A stretch of 64,000 bases of DNA, from NCBI RefSeq assembly GCF_001514195.1, contig NZ_KQ948742.1:248001-312000 (forward strand), written 5' to 3'. Every line of letters starts with the position of its first letter. Position 1 is the first letter of the stretch. Below, piece by piece: positions 7,924 to 16,901 of the stretch. A program made the translations under genes and the position numbers. The notes under the pieces were generated by a model. The model had not been told where the DNA came from. It worked only from the letters and a program-made list of their open reading frames with translations, and searched no databases. The DNA is from Streptomyces griseorubiginosus (lineage in GTDB: Bacteria; Actinomycetota; Actinomycetes; Streptomycetales; Streptomycetaceae).

Positions 7924-10461
7924 TCACTCGTGCATGCCGGCCAGTTCCCCCGCCCGGCGCCGCATGGCCAGCGCGGCGGGGGCGAGGGAGCACACCATCG
8001 CGAGTACGGCGCACGAGCCGACGGTCGCTCCGAGTTCCGCCCACGGCAGCCGCACCGGGCTCCGCACCGACAGCAGACCCAGTGCGCTCCACAGGCCCGC
8101 CAGATTGAGCGCGGCGACCAGGAGTCCGAGCACTCCGCCGACGGCGACGACCATGAGTGCCTCCCCGGCGACCATGGCGAGCACCTGCCACCGGGTGGCC
8201 CCGGCCAGCCGCAGGACGGCCAGGTCACGCACCCGGTCGGAGGTCGCCATGACCATGGTGTTGGCCAGGGAGATCCCGGTGTAGAGCAGGGCGATGCCGA
8301 GGACCAGGATGAAGCCGTACCGGGTGGTCCGGTTGGTCTCGGGGTAACTGGCCTGCACCCACTGGTCCTTGGTGAAGACATGTCCGCCGGCTCGTGTGAG
8401 CGCGGCGGCCACGGTGGCCGGGTCGGCCCCCTCGGCGAGCGCGACGTCCACCCGGTCGACGGTCGCGCCGGGGGCGTTGGCGGGGGTGACATAGGCCCCG
8501 TTGTTGCCGGTGCCGGTCGTCATCACCGCGGCGATCCGCAGCGACTTCTTCGTGCCGTCCCCGAGCCACACGTCCACGCGCTGTCCGACGGTGTGCTTCT
8601 CCCACTCCTCGTTGACGATGATCGAGTCGTCGTCGAGGTCGCTCACCTTCCCCGCGGCCAGCGGCAGACGGACGGTCCTCGCGAGCGGTCCCGCGTCGGC
8701 CGCGCGGGCCTCGGACCTGACGAGGGCGACCCCGTCCTCCAGGACGTACACCGCACTCGACGAGGTCGCCGAGACCTCGGCGCCCTCGACCGCTTCGAAC
8801 CTCTTCACGGTGGCCGCGTCGAACCCGCCGCCCCCGGCCGGGGTGACGACGAACGAGGCGACCGTCTGCTCGCGGGTCTCGGTGGCCTTCGCCTCGTTCA
8901 GGGTGGCCGTGGCGCCCAGCAGTGAGCCCGCGAGGGCGACGGTGACCAGGACCGGCGCGGCGACGGCCGCCGTGCGGCGGATGCCCGCGGCCGCGTTCTC
9001 CCGCACCAGCATCCCGCCCGCGCCGGGCAGTTGGGCCGGCAGCCAGGCGATCAGCCGGGTGAGCGGACCGACCAGGACCGGCGCGAGCAGCGCGATCGCG
9101 GTGATCAGCAGCATCGGGCGGCTCACATAGGTCTTGCGGTGCAGCAGCTCGCCCGGGTCGGAGAAGAGGGCCAGCCCCAGTGTCACGGTCGCGGTCAGCA
9201 GCAGGCCCGCCCCGAACAGGCTGCGGCCCCACGTCATCGCCTCGGTGTCCACGGACGCCTCGCGCAGCGCCTGGGTCGGCCCGGTGCGGCCGGCCCGCCA
9301 GGACGCGGCGATCACCCCGAGCAGCGCGACGAGCAGCCCGGTCCAGAAGGCCACGTGGTACGGCCAGGTGAAGTCGCCGATGGTGAACCAGGCGGGCGCG
9401 AGGCCGCCGTCGACCATCCACGCGGCCAGCTTCGGGGCGCCGTACGCGCCGAGCGCACAGCCCGCCGCCGACGCCGTCACACCGACCATCAGGGCCTCCG
9501 CGAACACCATCCGCCGTACCTGACCGGGAGTGGCCCCAGCGGTGCGCAGCAGGCCGAACTCCCGGCGCCGTTGGGCGACCGCGAAGGCGAACGTGGACGC
9601 CACGACGAACACCGATACGAAGGCGGTGACCCCGCCCGCGGTGCCGAACAGGGCGTTCATCGCGGTGAGCGCCTCGCTGTCGCGGTCCGGGTCGGCGTCG
9701 GCGAGCCGGCGGTCGGTGCCGGTGAGGACCTGGAGGCCCTGGCCCTGCACCGCCGCCCGCACATCGGCCGCCGCCGCCTTCACCACCAGCTGGGTGCTCC
9801 TCGGCGAGAGTTCGGCGGCGCGGGCGTCGGTGTAGAAGAGGGCGTTCTCGAAGGTGTGGGGGGTGGTGGGGGCGGAGGTGTGGGGGGTGGTGGGGCCGGA
9901 GGGGTGCGGGGTGGTGGGGCCGGAGGGGTGCGGGGTGTCGGTGCCTGAGCGGCGCGGGGTGGCGGTGCCGACGACCGTCACGGTCCCCCGGTCGGTCTCG
10001 ACCCGCTGACCCGGCCGCGCCCAGTCACCGGTGACGACGACCTCGTCGGCGGCTCGGGGAGCACGGCCCGCGTCGATCGCGTAGGGCGCGAAGGCGGCCG
10101 TGGACCAAGGGTGTCCGACCAGGTCGCCGGGGCCCTTCGCGGCGCGTACGGCGAAGGACCGGTCCGCGACGACCGTGCCGAGCTCGCGGAGCCTGCCCAC
10201 GGTCGCCTCGGGCACCGCGCGGGGGTGGACGAGTTTCTGGGTGCGGTCGCCGATCGGGGTCCGCACGGACAGGGTGTCCTGCCCCCGGACGACGACCGGC
10301 GCCGCGGCGAACCGCTCGGGCTGGCGCTCGGGCGCGTCCAGGGAGGAGGCGAGGGCCAGACCCATCACGGCGAGCAGCGCGACACCCAGCGAGAGCGCGA
10401 CGAAGCTGCCGACGAAGGTGACCCAGCGGGTGCGCAGGGTGCGCAGGGCGACACTCAGCAC
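7924..10461 (-). CDS. FtsX/MacB-like ABC transporter permease
   Basis: 845-residue membrane subunit of an ABC exporter. It has an N-terminal helix (about 17-40), a large extracytoplasmic domain, a first FtsX core of three helices (about 265-400), more helices, a second extracytoplasmic domain and a second FtsX core at the C-terminus. This duplicated layout is common for streptomycete efflux or lipoprotein-type transporters. The extracytoplasmic part holds a Thr/Pro/Ser/His repeat (about 170-200) encoded by near-identical 18-24 nt units around 9860-9945. It overlaps the ATPase gene by 7 nt. The substrate is unknown; the divergent two-component system suggests response to an envelope stress or peptide. 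Confidence 0.93.
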   Translation of the reverse strand: MLSVALRTLRTRWVTFVGSFVALSLGVALLAVMGLALASSLDAPERQPERFAAAPVVVRGQDTLSVRTPIGDRTQKLVHPRAVPEATVGRLRELGTVVADRSFAVRAAKGPGDLVGHPWSTAAFAPYAIDAGRAPRAADEVVVTGDWARPGQRVETDRGTVTVVGTATPRRSGTDTPHPSGPTTPHPSGPTTPHTSAPTTPHTFENALFYTDARAAELSPRSTQLVVKAAAADVRAAVQGQGLQVLTGTDRRLADADPDRDSEALTAMNALFGTAGGVTAFVSVFVVASTFAFAVAQRRREFGLLRTAGATPGQVRRMVFAEALMVGVTASAAGCALGAYGAPKLAAWMVDGGLAPAWFTIGDFTWPYHVAFWTGLLVALLGVIAASWRAGRTGPTQALREASVDTEAMTWGRSLFGAGLLLTATVTLGLALFSDPGELLHRKTYVSRPMLLITAIALLAPVLVGPLTRLIAWLPAQLPGAGGMLVRENAAAGIRRTAAVAAPVLVTVALAGSLLGATATLNEAKATETREQTVASFVVTPAGGGGFDAATVKRFEAVEGAEVSATSSSAVYVLEDGVALVRSEARAADAGPLARTVRLPLAAGKVSDLDDDSIIVNEEWEKHTVGQRVDVWLGDGTKKSLRIAAVMTTGTGNNGAYVTPANAPGATVDRVDVALAEGADPATVAAALTRAGGHVFTKDQWVQASYPETNRTTRYGFILVLGIALLYTGISLANTMVMATSDRVRDLAVLRLAGATRWQVLAMVAGEALMVVAVGGVLGLLVAALNLAGLWSALGLLSVRSPVRLPWAELGATVGSCAVLAMVCSLAPAALAMRRRAGELAGMHE

Positions 10462-11198
10462 GGCACGGCCTCCAGCCTGGTCATACGGGCCGCGATGTCG
10501 TCCGCGCTCGCACCGGTCAGCTCGCCGTTGACGCGGCCGTCGACGAGGAAGATCACACGGTCCGCGTAGGAGGCGGCCACCGGGTCGTGGGTGACCATGA
10601 TGATCGTCCGGCCCTCGCGGTCGACCATGGAGCGCAGCAGGGTCAGCACCTCACGGCTGGTCCGCGAGTCCAGCGCGCCGGTCGGCTCGTCGCCGAAGAG
10701 GACCTCCGGGCGGGTGATCAGGGCGCGGGCCAGGGCGACACGCTGCTGCTGGCCACCGGACATCTCGGTGGGCCGGTGCCGGGCACGGTCGCCGAGGCCG
10801 ACCTGTCGGAGCACCTCACGGACCCGGGCCTTCGCGACCCGTTTGCCGGCCAGTCGCAGCGGCAGGGCGACGTTCTGCTCCGCGGTCAGGGCGGGCAGCA
10901 GGTTGAACGCCTGGAACACGAACCCGATGCGCTCACGCCGCAGCAGCGTCAGCTTGGTCTCGCTGAGCCCGGTCAGCTCGGTGCCGCCCACCGTGACCGA
11001 GCCCGAGGTGGGGCGGTCCAGCCCCGCGGCGCACTGGAGCAGCGTCGACTTGCCGGAGCCGGAGGGGCCCATGACGGCGGTGAAGGTGCCGCGCGGGAAG
11101 GAGAGGGAGACCCGGTCGAGGGCGGTGACGGCGCTGTCGCCCGCCTTGTGGCTCCTGCTGACGGAGCACAGCTGGATGGCGTGGTCGTTGTGGTTCAT
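10455..11198 (-). CDS. ABC transporter ATP-binding protein (LolD/MacB-type)
   Basis: 247-residue ATPase. Walker A GPSGSGKST, Q-loop region, signature MSGGQQQRVALARAL, Walker B EVLFGDEPT and the switch histidine in IIMVTHDP are all present. The start MNHNDHAIQL at 11198 is chosen because conservation begins there; the frame continues open upstream through a repeat array with no protein-like content. The ribosome site is weak (GGGGA). It is paired with the permease by a 7-nt overlap. Confidence 0.94.
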   Translation of the reverse strand: MNHNDHAIQLCSVSRSHKAGDSAVTALDRVSLSFPRGTFTAVMGPSGSGKSTLLQCAAGLDRPTSGSVTVGGTELTGLSETKLTLLRRERIGFVFQAFNLLPALTAEQNVALPLRLAGKRVAKARVREVLRQVGLGDRARHRPTEMSGGQQQRVALARALITRPEVLFGDEPTGALDSRTSREVLTLLRSMVDREGRTIIMVTHDPVAASYADRVIFLVDGRVNGELTGASADDIAARMTRLEAVPC

Positions 11199-11276
11199 CT
11201 GTCCCCACTTGGTGGCGGAATGGTCGGGCGGGCATGACGGGGGTGGCTGTACCTGGGGCGGACTGGGGCGGGCATG

Positions 11277-11406
11277 GTGCGGCGAGCGGCTGTGGCCGGG
11301 TGGTGCGGCGAGCGGCTGTGGCCGGGTGGTGCGGCGAGCGGCTGTGGCCGGGTGGTGCGGCGAGCGGCTGTGGCCGGGTGGTGCGGCGAGCGGCTGTGGC
11401 CGGGTG
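11277..11406. repeat. Five perfect 26-bp tandem repeats plus two degenerate copies
   Basis: The unit begins GTGCGGCGAGCGGCTGTGG and ends CCGGGTG. Copies start at 11277, 11303, 11329, 11355 and 11381 and are identical. Two decayed copies continue to about 11465. The array fills the gap between the ABC operon and the divergent sensor kinase. It looks like a recently amplified minisatellite; a CRISPR is excluded because there are no spacers. Confidence 0.95.
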
Positions 11407-11630
11407 GTGGGTCGTCGGCGGCTGTGGCCGGGTGGTGGGGCCGTCGGCGTCCGTGGCCGGTGCCGGCATGGACTGTGCGGCCGTGGGCGGTCCGGGCTGA
11501 ACCGTGGCTCCACCAAACCGCGCGGGGCGACCGCCGCGCAGTGCGGCAGGGGCGAGAGTCGGGGTAGGGCAGGGCATACCCCCGGCCCACCCCCTGGCCC
11601 CATCGCCCAGGCACCGACCGCCCTCCTACG

Positions 11631-12947
11631 GTGATGCGCATGCACCTTCGCAATGTGTGGCAGGCCATGTCCCGGCCGGGCTTCCTGCTGTCGGCGTGGC
11701 CCTGGCGTGCGGCCGGGTACCTGCTGAGCGGCGCGCTCACCGGTGTCCTCGCCCTGGTCGCCCTGGTGACGTCGGCGGCCGTCGGCGGTGTGCTGGCCGT
11801 GATGCTGGTTGGATTGCCACTGTTGCTCGTGCTCGCGCTCGCCGGCCTCCCGGTGGGCCGCGTCGAACGGCGCAGGCTGCGCATGGTCGACCGGGACCCG
11901 GTGCCCGAACCGCACCAGCTGCCGGCGGCCCCGGGACTGCGGTCGTGGCTCACGACCCGGCTCAGGGAGCAGATCACCTGGCGCGAACTCGCGTACACCG
12001 TGCTGTTCACGGTCCTGCTGTGGCCCCTGGACGCGCTGGTGGTCACGGTCGCGCTGCTCTTCCCCCTCTCCATGGCCGCCACCCCGCTCCTCATGGCCAC
12101 GATCGGGGAGGGCGACGAGACGAAGGTGCTCAAGCAGTGGACGGTCACCACCTGGCCGACCGCGTTCGGGGTCGCCGTGCTCGGTGTGCTCCTGCTGGCC
12201 CTCGGCGCCTACGCCCTGGGCGTCGCGGCCGGCGCCCGCGCCGAACTGACGCGGCTGCTGATCGCCGACCGGGACGGCGACCTGGGCGCCCGGGTGGTCG
12301 AACTGAGCCGTTCCCGGGTGCGGTTGGTGGACGCCTTCGAGGCGGAGCGCCGACGTATCGAACGCGACCTGCACGACGGCGCCCAGCAACGCCTGGTCGC
12401 CCTGACGATGACCCTCGGCCTGGCCCGCCTCGACGCCCCGCCGGGACCGCTCGCCGACCAGCTCGCCAAGGCCCACGACGAGGCGGGCAAGGCACTCGCC
12501 GAACTGCGCGAGCTCATCCACGGCATCCACCCGAAGGTGCTTGCGGACTACGGCATCGAGGCCGCCGTCGCCGACGCGGCGGACCGTTCCGTGGTCCCGG
12601 TGGAGGTGGACCTCTCCCTTCCGGGACGGTTCGACCAGGCGGTGGAGGCGGCCGCCTACTTCGTGGTCTGCGAGGCACTCGCCAACATCGCCCGGCACAG
12701 CGGGGCGAGCCGCGCCGAGGTGCGCGGTGGGTACGCGGCCGGACGGCTGCTGCTGGAGGTCCGGGACGACGGCCGTGGCGGCGCCGACGCCTCGGCGGGC
12801 AGCGGACTGACCGGACTCGCGGACCGGGTGTCGGTCCTCGATGGCAGACTCTCGCTGTCCAGCCCGCCGGGCGGACCGACCCTGCTGCGTGTGGAGTTCC
12901 CTTGCGAGGCGACCGAGTTGAGCGAGGCGGCCGATCGCTTCGCGTAG
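11631..12947 (+). CDS. NarL-family sensor histidine kinase
   Basis: 438-residue membrane kinase. The N-terminal about 210 residues hold four or so hydrophobic helices. The HisKA_3 phosphoacceptor region has ERDLHDGAQQRLVAL with the histidine, followed by a HATPase domain with CEALANIARHSGAS and DDGRGGAD. Start is uncertain: GTG 11631, ATG 11634 or ATG 11640, none with a good ribosome site. The response regulator gene overlaps its 3' end. Divergence from the ABC exporter suggests it controls that operon. Confidence 0.93.
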   Translation: MMRMHLRNVWQAMSRPGFLLSAWPWRAAGYLLSGALTGVLALVALVTSAAVGGVLAVMLVGLPLLLVLALAGLPVGRVERRRLRMVDRDPVPEPHQLPAAPGLRSWLTTRLREQITWRELAYTVLFTVLLWPLDALVVTVALLFPLSMAATPLLMATIGEGDETKVLKQWTVTTWPTAFGVAVLGVLLLALGAYALGVAAGARAELTRLLIADRDGDLGARVVELSRSRVRLVDAFEAERRRIERDLHDGAQQRLVALTMTLGLARLDAPPGPLADQLAKAHDEAGKALAELRELIHGIHPKVLADYGIEAAVADAADRSVVPVEVDLSLPGRFDQAVEAAAYFVVCEALANIARHSGASRAEVRGGYAAGRLLLEVRDDGRGGADASAGSGLTGLADRVSVLDGRLSLSSPPGGPTLLRVEFPCEATELSEAADRFA

Positions 12948-13579
12948 TCCTGGCCGAGGACAGCGTGCTGCTGCGCGAGGGTCTCATAGGCCTGCTCGAC
13001 CGCTGCGGCCACGAGGTCGTCGCGGCCGTCGGCGACGCGCGGGCGCTGATCGCCGCGGTCGAGGAGCACGGCCCGGACATCGTCGTCACCGACGTCCGGA
13101 TGCCGCCCGGCTTCCAGGACGAGGGCCTGCACGCGGCGGTCCGCCTGCGCGAGAGCCGCCCCGCCCTGCCGGTGCTGGTCCTCAGCCAGTACGTGCAGCG
13201 CACGTACGCCTCCGAACTCCTCGACTCCGGCGACGGCACCGGAATCGGCTACCTGCTCAAGGACCGGGTCGGCCAGGTCGAGGAGTTCGTCGACGCCCTC
13301 GCCGAGGTGGCGGCCGGCGGCACCGTGGTCGATCCCGAAGTCGTACGGCAGCTGCTGCGCCGCCGCCGCGATCCGCTGGAGCGGCTCACCCCGCGCGAGC
13401 GGGAGGTCCTCGCGCTGATCGCGGAGGGCAAGTCCAACGGGGCGATCGCACGGGAACTGGTGGTCTCCGAGGCGGCGGTGGGCAAGCACATCGGGGGCAT
13501 CCTCACCAAGCTGGACCTGCCACCGGCGGACGAGACGCATCGCCGGGTGCTGGCCGTGCTGGCGTATCTGCGGGCATGA
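12902..13579 (+). CDS. LuxR/NarL-family response regulator
   Basis: About 225 residues. The receiver domain starts LRVVLAEDSVLLREG and carries the phospho-acceptor aspartate in DIVVTDVRMPP and the later KD of LLKDRV. The C-terminal LuxR HTH reads LTPREREVLALIAEGKSN. No ATG or GTG fits the domain start; TTG at 12902 is preferred because GGAG lies about 6 nt upstream. This gives a 46-nt overlap with the kinase gene, consistent with coupled translation. It is the cognate partner of the preceding kinase. Confidence 0.92.
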   Translation: MRGDRVERGGRSLRVVLAEDSVLLREGLIGLLDRCGHEVVAAVGDARALIAAVEEHGPDIVVTDVRMPPGFQDEGLHAAVRLRESRPALPVLVLSQYVQRTYASELLDSGDGTGIGYLLKDRVGQVEEFVDALAEVAAGGTVVDPEVVRQLLRRRRDPLERLTPREREVLALIAEGKSNGAIARELVVSEAAVGKHIGGILTKLDLPPADETHRRVLAVLAYLRA

Positions 13580-13625
13580 CAGGGCCGACACGTGCCACGC
13601 AGGCCGCATGGACCCACGGCCCGGC

Positions 13626-13774
13626 TGTGGACAGGGACCAACAGGGGCCAACGGCCCGGCTGTGGACAAGGAGCCATGACCAGGCTGTGGACAAGGTCCC
13701 ACGACCAGGCTGTGGACAAGGTCCCAGGACCAGGCTGTGGACAAGGCCGGCTGACGGTCACCCGGTTGTCCACG
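13626..13774. promoter_or_regulatory. DnaA-box cluster on a 25-bp tandem repeat
   Basis: Five boxes in one orientation fit the Streptomyces consensus (T/C)(T/C)(G/A)TCCACA read on the minus strand: TGTGGACAG at 13626 and TGTGGACAA at 13661, 13686, 13711 and 13736. The last four are spaced exactly 25 bp. A sixth near-match, TTGTCCACG, lies in opposite orientation at 13766. The cluster occupies the non-coding gap between the response regulator and the DUF2252 gene. DnaA-box clusters outside oriC can titrate DnaA in bacteria; that role here is inference. Confidence 0.75.
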
Positions 13775-13885
13775 GGGTCTGACGCGTTTCGGCTGGTGGC
13801 TGTACGGTCTGCACCAGTTGATGATCCTGACGCGCGGACCGGACGGCGGACCGGCGCGGAGCAAGGTGCGGGGGAGGCGGTCGCG

Positions 13886-15394
13886 ATGACCGAGACCGGT
13901 GCGGGGGCACAGGACGGGGCAGCGGCGGAGGCAGCGGCAGAGTCCGCGGGGAGTGCTGCCGGAGGGAGTGCTGCGGCAGGGAGTGCTGCCGTCGCGAGCG
14001 CGGCGCGGCGGCCTGTCGTGCGCGGTTTCGCCCGGTGGCCCGCTCACCCCCACAAGGACTCGCCCAAGAAGCAGGGCAAGGCGCTGCGCGAGAGCGTGCC
14101 GCGCAGTGCCCATGCCGCGCTCGACCTCGACATCTCGCGTCCGGGCGCGGTCGACGCGGTCGAGGAGTCCAGCCGTGGCCGTATCCCCGAGCTCACCCCG
14201 CTGCGGGTCGGACGGATGGCGGCCACACCGTTCGCCTTCCTGCGCGGCTCGGCGGGCCTCATGGCCTACGACCTCGCCCGCACCCCGATGACCAGGATCG
14301 GCGCCCAGATCTGCGGTGACGCCCACGCGGCCAACTTCGGTCTGTACGGCGACGCCCGCGGCGGACTGGTCATCGACCTGAACGACTTCGACGAGACGGT
14401 GCACGGCCCCTGGGAGTGGGACCTCAAGCGGCTCGCCGCGTCCCTGGTCCTCGCGGGCCGGGAGACCGGCGCCGACGAGGACACCTGCCGTGCGGCGGCC
14501 CACGGCGCGGTCGGCGCGTACCGGCGCACCATGCGGCTGCTGGCCAAGCTGCCGGTGCTGGACGCGTGGAACGCCATCGCGGACGAGGAACTCGTCTCCC
14601 ACACCGACGCCCACGACCTCGTCGGCACCCTGGAGCGCGTCTCGGAGAAGGCGCGGGCCAACACCAGCGGACGCTTCGCGGCCAAGTCGACCGAACCGAC
14701 CGAGGACGGCGGACGCCGGTTCGTGGACGCGCCGCCGGTGCTGCGCCGGGTGCCCGACGCGGAGGCCGCGGCGGTGGCCACGTCCCTGGAGCACTACCTG
14801 ACCACGCTCTCCGAGGACCGCCTGCCGCTGCTGGCCCGGCACGCGGTGCACGACGTGGCGTTCCGGGTCGTCGGTACGGGCAGTGTGGGGACCCGCTCCT
14901 ACGTCGTCCTGCTCCTCGACCACCGCGGCGAACCGCTGGTCCTCCAGGTCAAGGAGGCCAGGCCCTCGGCCCTCGTGCCCCACCTGGTCACCGCGGGCTT
15001 CGAGGTCCCGGAGGTCGATCACGAGGGCCGCCGGGTGGTGCTGGGCCAGAAGCGGATGCAGGTCGTCAGCGACAACCTGCTGGGCTGGACGACTGTCGAG
15101 GGCCGCCCCTTCCAGGTCCGGCAGTTCCGCAACCGCAAGGGCAGCGTCGACCCTGCCGCCCTCTCCGCCGACCAGATAGACGACTACGGCCGCATGACCG
15201 GCGCCCTCCTGGCCCGCGCCCACTCCCACAGCGTCGACCCCCGCCTGGTCTCCGGCTACTGCGGCAAGAACGACGAACTCGACGAGGCGATCGCCACGTT
15301 CGCCGTCACCTACGCGGACCGCACGGAGGCGGACCACGGCGAGCTGGTGACGGGAATCCGGTCGGGAAGGGTGGCGGCGGAGACGGGGGTGTGA
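13886..15394 (+). CDS. DUF2252 family protein
   Basis: 502 residues. After an Ala/Gly/Ser-rich N-terminal 45 residues the DUF2252 domain runs to the end. It shows kinase-like fold features: GDAHAANFG with a following FDLNDFDE-type stretch (VIDLNDFDETV), resembling the HGDxxxxN and D motifs of aminoglycoside-phosphotransferase-like enzymes. The substrate is unknown. The ATG at 13886 has a GGGGGAGG ribosome site; the open frame upstream crosses the DnaA-box repeat and is not coding. It appears monocistronic. Confidence 0.93.
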   Translation: MTETGAGAQDGAAAEAAAESAGSAAGGSAAAGSAAVASAARRPVVRGFARWPAHPHKDSPKKQGKALRESVPRSAHAALDLDISRPGAVDAVEESSRGRIPELTPLRVGRMAATPFAFLRGSAGLMAYDLARTPMTRIGAQICGDAHAANFGLYGDARGGLVIDLNDFDETVHGPWEWDLKRLAASLVLAGRETGADEDTCRAAAHGAVGAYRRTMRLLAKLPVLDAWNAIADEELVSHTDAHDLVGTLERVSEKARANTSGRFAAKSTEPTEDGGRRFVDAPPVLRRVPDAEAAAVATSLEHYLTTLSEDRLPLLARHAVHDVAFRVVGTGSVGTRSYVVLLLDHRGEPLVLQVKEARPSALVPHLVTAGFEVPEVDHEGRRVVLGQKRMQVVSDNLLGWTTVEGRPFQVRQFRNRKGSVDPAALSADQIDDYGRMTGALLARAHSHSVDPRLVSGYCGKNDELDEAIATFAVTYADRTEADHGELVTGIRSGRVAAETGV

Positions 15395-15419
15395 GGAGGT
15401 GGGGGGCTGAGGTAGACAG

Positions 15420-15600
15420 CGGCCTTCGAGCTGGTCCGGCTGCACCCACTCAGGGGCGCGGGGAGCGGAGACGGTGGCTTTCGCGCCGGTCCGGCTGCAC
15501 TCACCCCGGGGCGCGGGGAGCGGAGGCATCGGCCTTCGAGCTGGTCCGGCCGCACCCACCCAGGGGCGCGGGGAACTGCGCGACCAGCCCCCACGCACCC
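15420..15600. repeat. Three divergent copies of a Streptomyces intergenic repeat
   Basis: Copies at about 15420-15466, 15476-15525 and 15531-15577 share GGTCCGGCTGCAC and GGGGCGCGGGGA, and the last ends GGGGAACTGCGCGACCAGCC. This string is familiar from non-coding gaps of many Streptomyces genomes. It lies between the DUF2252 and J-domain genes. Confidence 0.8.
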
Positions 15601-15672
15601 GCACCCGCCCCTAGACCGGCCCCGGCACCCCAGTTGGCGCCCGCCTTCCCCCCACACCGTTACGCTGTCCGG

Positions 15673-16488
15673 ATGACGTCCCCGGAACCCGACGGCACGG
15701 CTGCCGCAGGCACAGGCACCGCGCGGCTGGAGCGAGCCGTGCGGGCCGCCGAGCAGGCGCTCATCGAGTACGAGATCGCGGTGGAGACCTTCCGCATCGA
15801 GGTCGAGAACTTCTCCCGCCTGCACCACCAGCGGCTCGGCCCGGTCTACGCCCGCCTCGACGAGCTGGAAGCGCGGATCGCCGAGGCCCGGGCCGCCCGT
15901 ACCGGCGACCCCGAGGACCTGCGCAAGGCGGAGGAGGCCCGCGCCCGGGTGCTGCCGATGCCCGGCGTGGAGGAACTGTTCCACGGCTGGATGGACGGGG
16001 AGGGCCTCTTCCCGGAGGCCGCCGCCATGCTCACCGACCAGCCGGTGCGGCCCCCGCAGCGGGTCCGCCCCAGCGACGAGGCCCGCAAGCTCTACCGCGA
16101 GCTGGCCCGCAAGGCCCACCCGGACCTCGCCCAGGACGACACCGAGCGGGCCCGGCGCGAGGAGTTCATCACCCGGGTCAACGCGGCCTACTCCCGCGGC
16201 GACGAGGCGCTCCTGCGGGAGCTGTCCGAGGAGTGGGCCGCCGGGCCGAAGCTCCCGGAGCAGGGGCCCACGCCCAGCGAGGAGCTCTACGCCCGCCTCG
16301 AATGGCTCTCCCGGCGCAAGGAGATGCTGTCCGTGGTCGCGCGGGAGCTGGAGGAGAGCGCGATCGGCTCGATGCTCCGGATGGCCCCGGACGACCCCGA
16401 CCAGCTGCTCGAGGAGATCGCCGAGCAGCTCCTGGCCGACGTCTCCGCGCGCGAGGCGGAGCTCGCGGAGCTGCTCGCGCAGGAGTGA
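15673..16488 (+). CDS. J-domain (DnaJ-like) protein
   Basis: 271 residues. An N-terminal coiled-coil-like region (about 15-90) rich in Glu/Arg/Ala precedes a J-domain core in which the diagnostic HPD tripeptide is seen (LYRELARKAHPDLAQDD, about residue 155). A second helical, acidic coiled-coil region follows (about 190-271). J domains stimulate DnaK-type ATPases; no zinc-finger or substrate domain of classical DnaJ is present, so this would be a specialised co-chaperone. ATG 15673 is where protein-like composition begins. It precedes the rhodanese gene by 38 nt and may be co-transcribed. Confidence 0.88.
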   Translation: MTSPEPDGTAAAGTGTARLERAVRAAEQALIEYEIAVETFRIEVENFSRLHHQRLGPVYARLDELEARIAEARAARTGDPEDLRKAEEARARVLPMPGVEELFHGWMDGEGLFPEAAAMLTDQPVRPPQRVRPSDEARKLYRELARKAHPDLAQDDTERARREEFITRVNAAYSRGDEALLRELSEEWAAGPKLPEQGPTPSEELYARLEWLSRRKEMLSVVARELEESAIGSMLRMAPDDPDQLLEEIAEQLLADVSAREAELAELLAQE

Positions 16489-16526
16489 CCGGCAGGGCGC
16501 CGAAGGCGTCGGGTAGCGTCGGCACC

Positions 16527-16874
16527 ATGAATTTCGGTGGTGGTGTGCCCACGGTCCAGGTCACGGACCTCAAGGACGACGATTTCCTGCTGGACGTCCG
16601 CGAGGACGACGAATGGCAGGCGGGTCATGCCGAAGGGGCCCTGCACATCCCCATCAGCGAGTTCGTCGCCCGCTACGGCGAGCTGACCGAGGCCGCCCCG
16701 CAGGACGGCCGGGTGCACGTGATCTGCCGTTCCGGCGGACGTTCGGCCCAGGTCACCATGTACCTGGCCCAGCAGGGCATCGACGCCGTGAACGTCGACG
16801 GCGGCATGCAGCTGTGGGCCGAGACGGGCCGCCCCGTGGTGACGGACGACGGCCGACCGGGCTTCGTGCTCTAG
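16527..16874 (+). CDS. Rhodanese-like domain protein
   Basis: 115 residues forming one complete rhodanese domain. The key stretches are LLDVREDDEW, HIPISEF and the active-site loop CRSGGRS with its catalytic cysteine. Such single-domain proteins carry persulfide sulfur or act in sulfur-transfer regulation. The ATG at 16527 has no strong ribosome site. It follows the J-domain gene by 38 nt on the same strand. Confidence 0.93.
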   Translation: MNFGGGVPTVQVTDLKDDDFLLDVREDDEWQAGHAEGALHIPISEFVARYGELTEAAPQDGRVHVICRSGGRSAQVTMYLAQQGIDAVNVDGGMQLWAETGRPVVTDDGRPGFVL

Positions 16875-16901
16875 CCTCCGGCGGTACCGGGAGCCCGGAC
16901 C

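Noticed and set aside
11277..11406. CRISPR array
   Set aside because: The 26-bp units are directly abutting without spacers, and no cas genes are present.
11199..12698. N-terminal extension of the ABC ATPase reading through the 26-bp repeat array and antisense to the kinase
   Set aside because: The added residues are low-complexity His/Pro/Arg repeats and antisense shadow; the ATPase family begins at 11198.
13592..13885. Coding extension of the DUF2252 protein
   Set aside because: It crosses the DnaA-box repeats; a good ribosome site and the start of protein-like sequence are at 13886.
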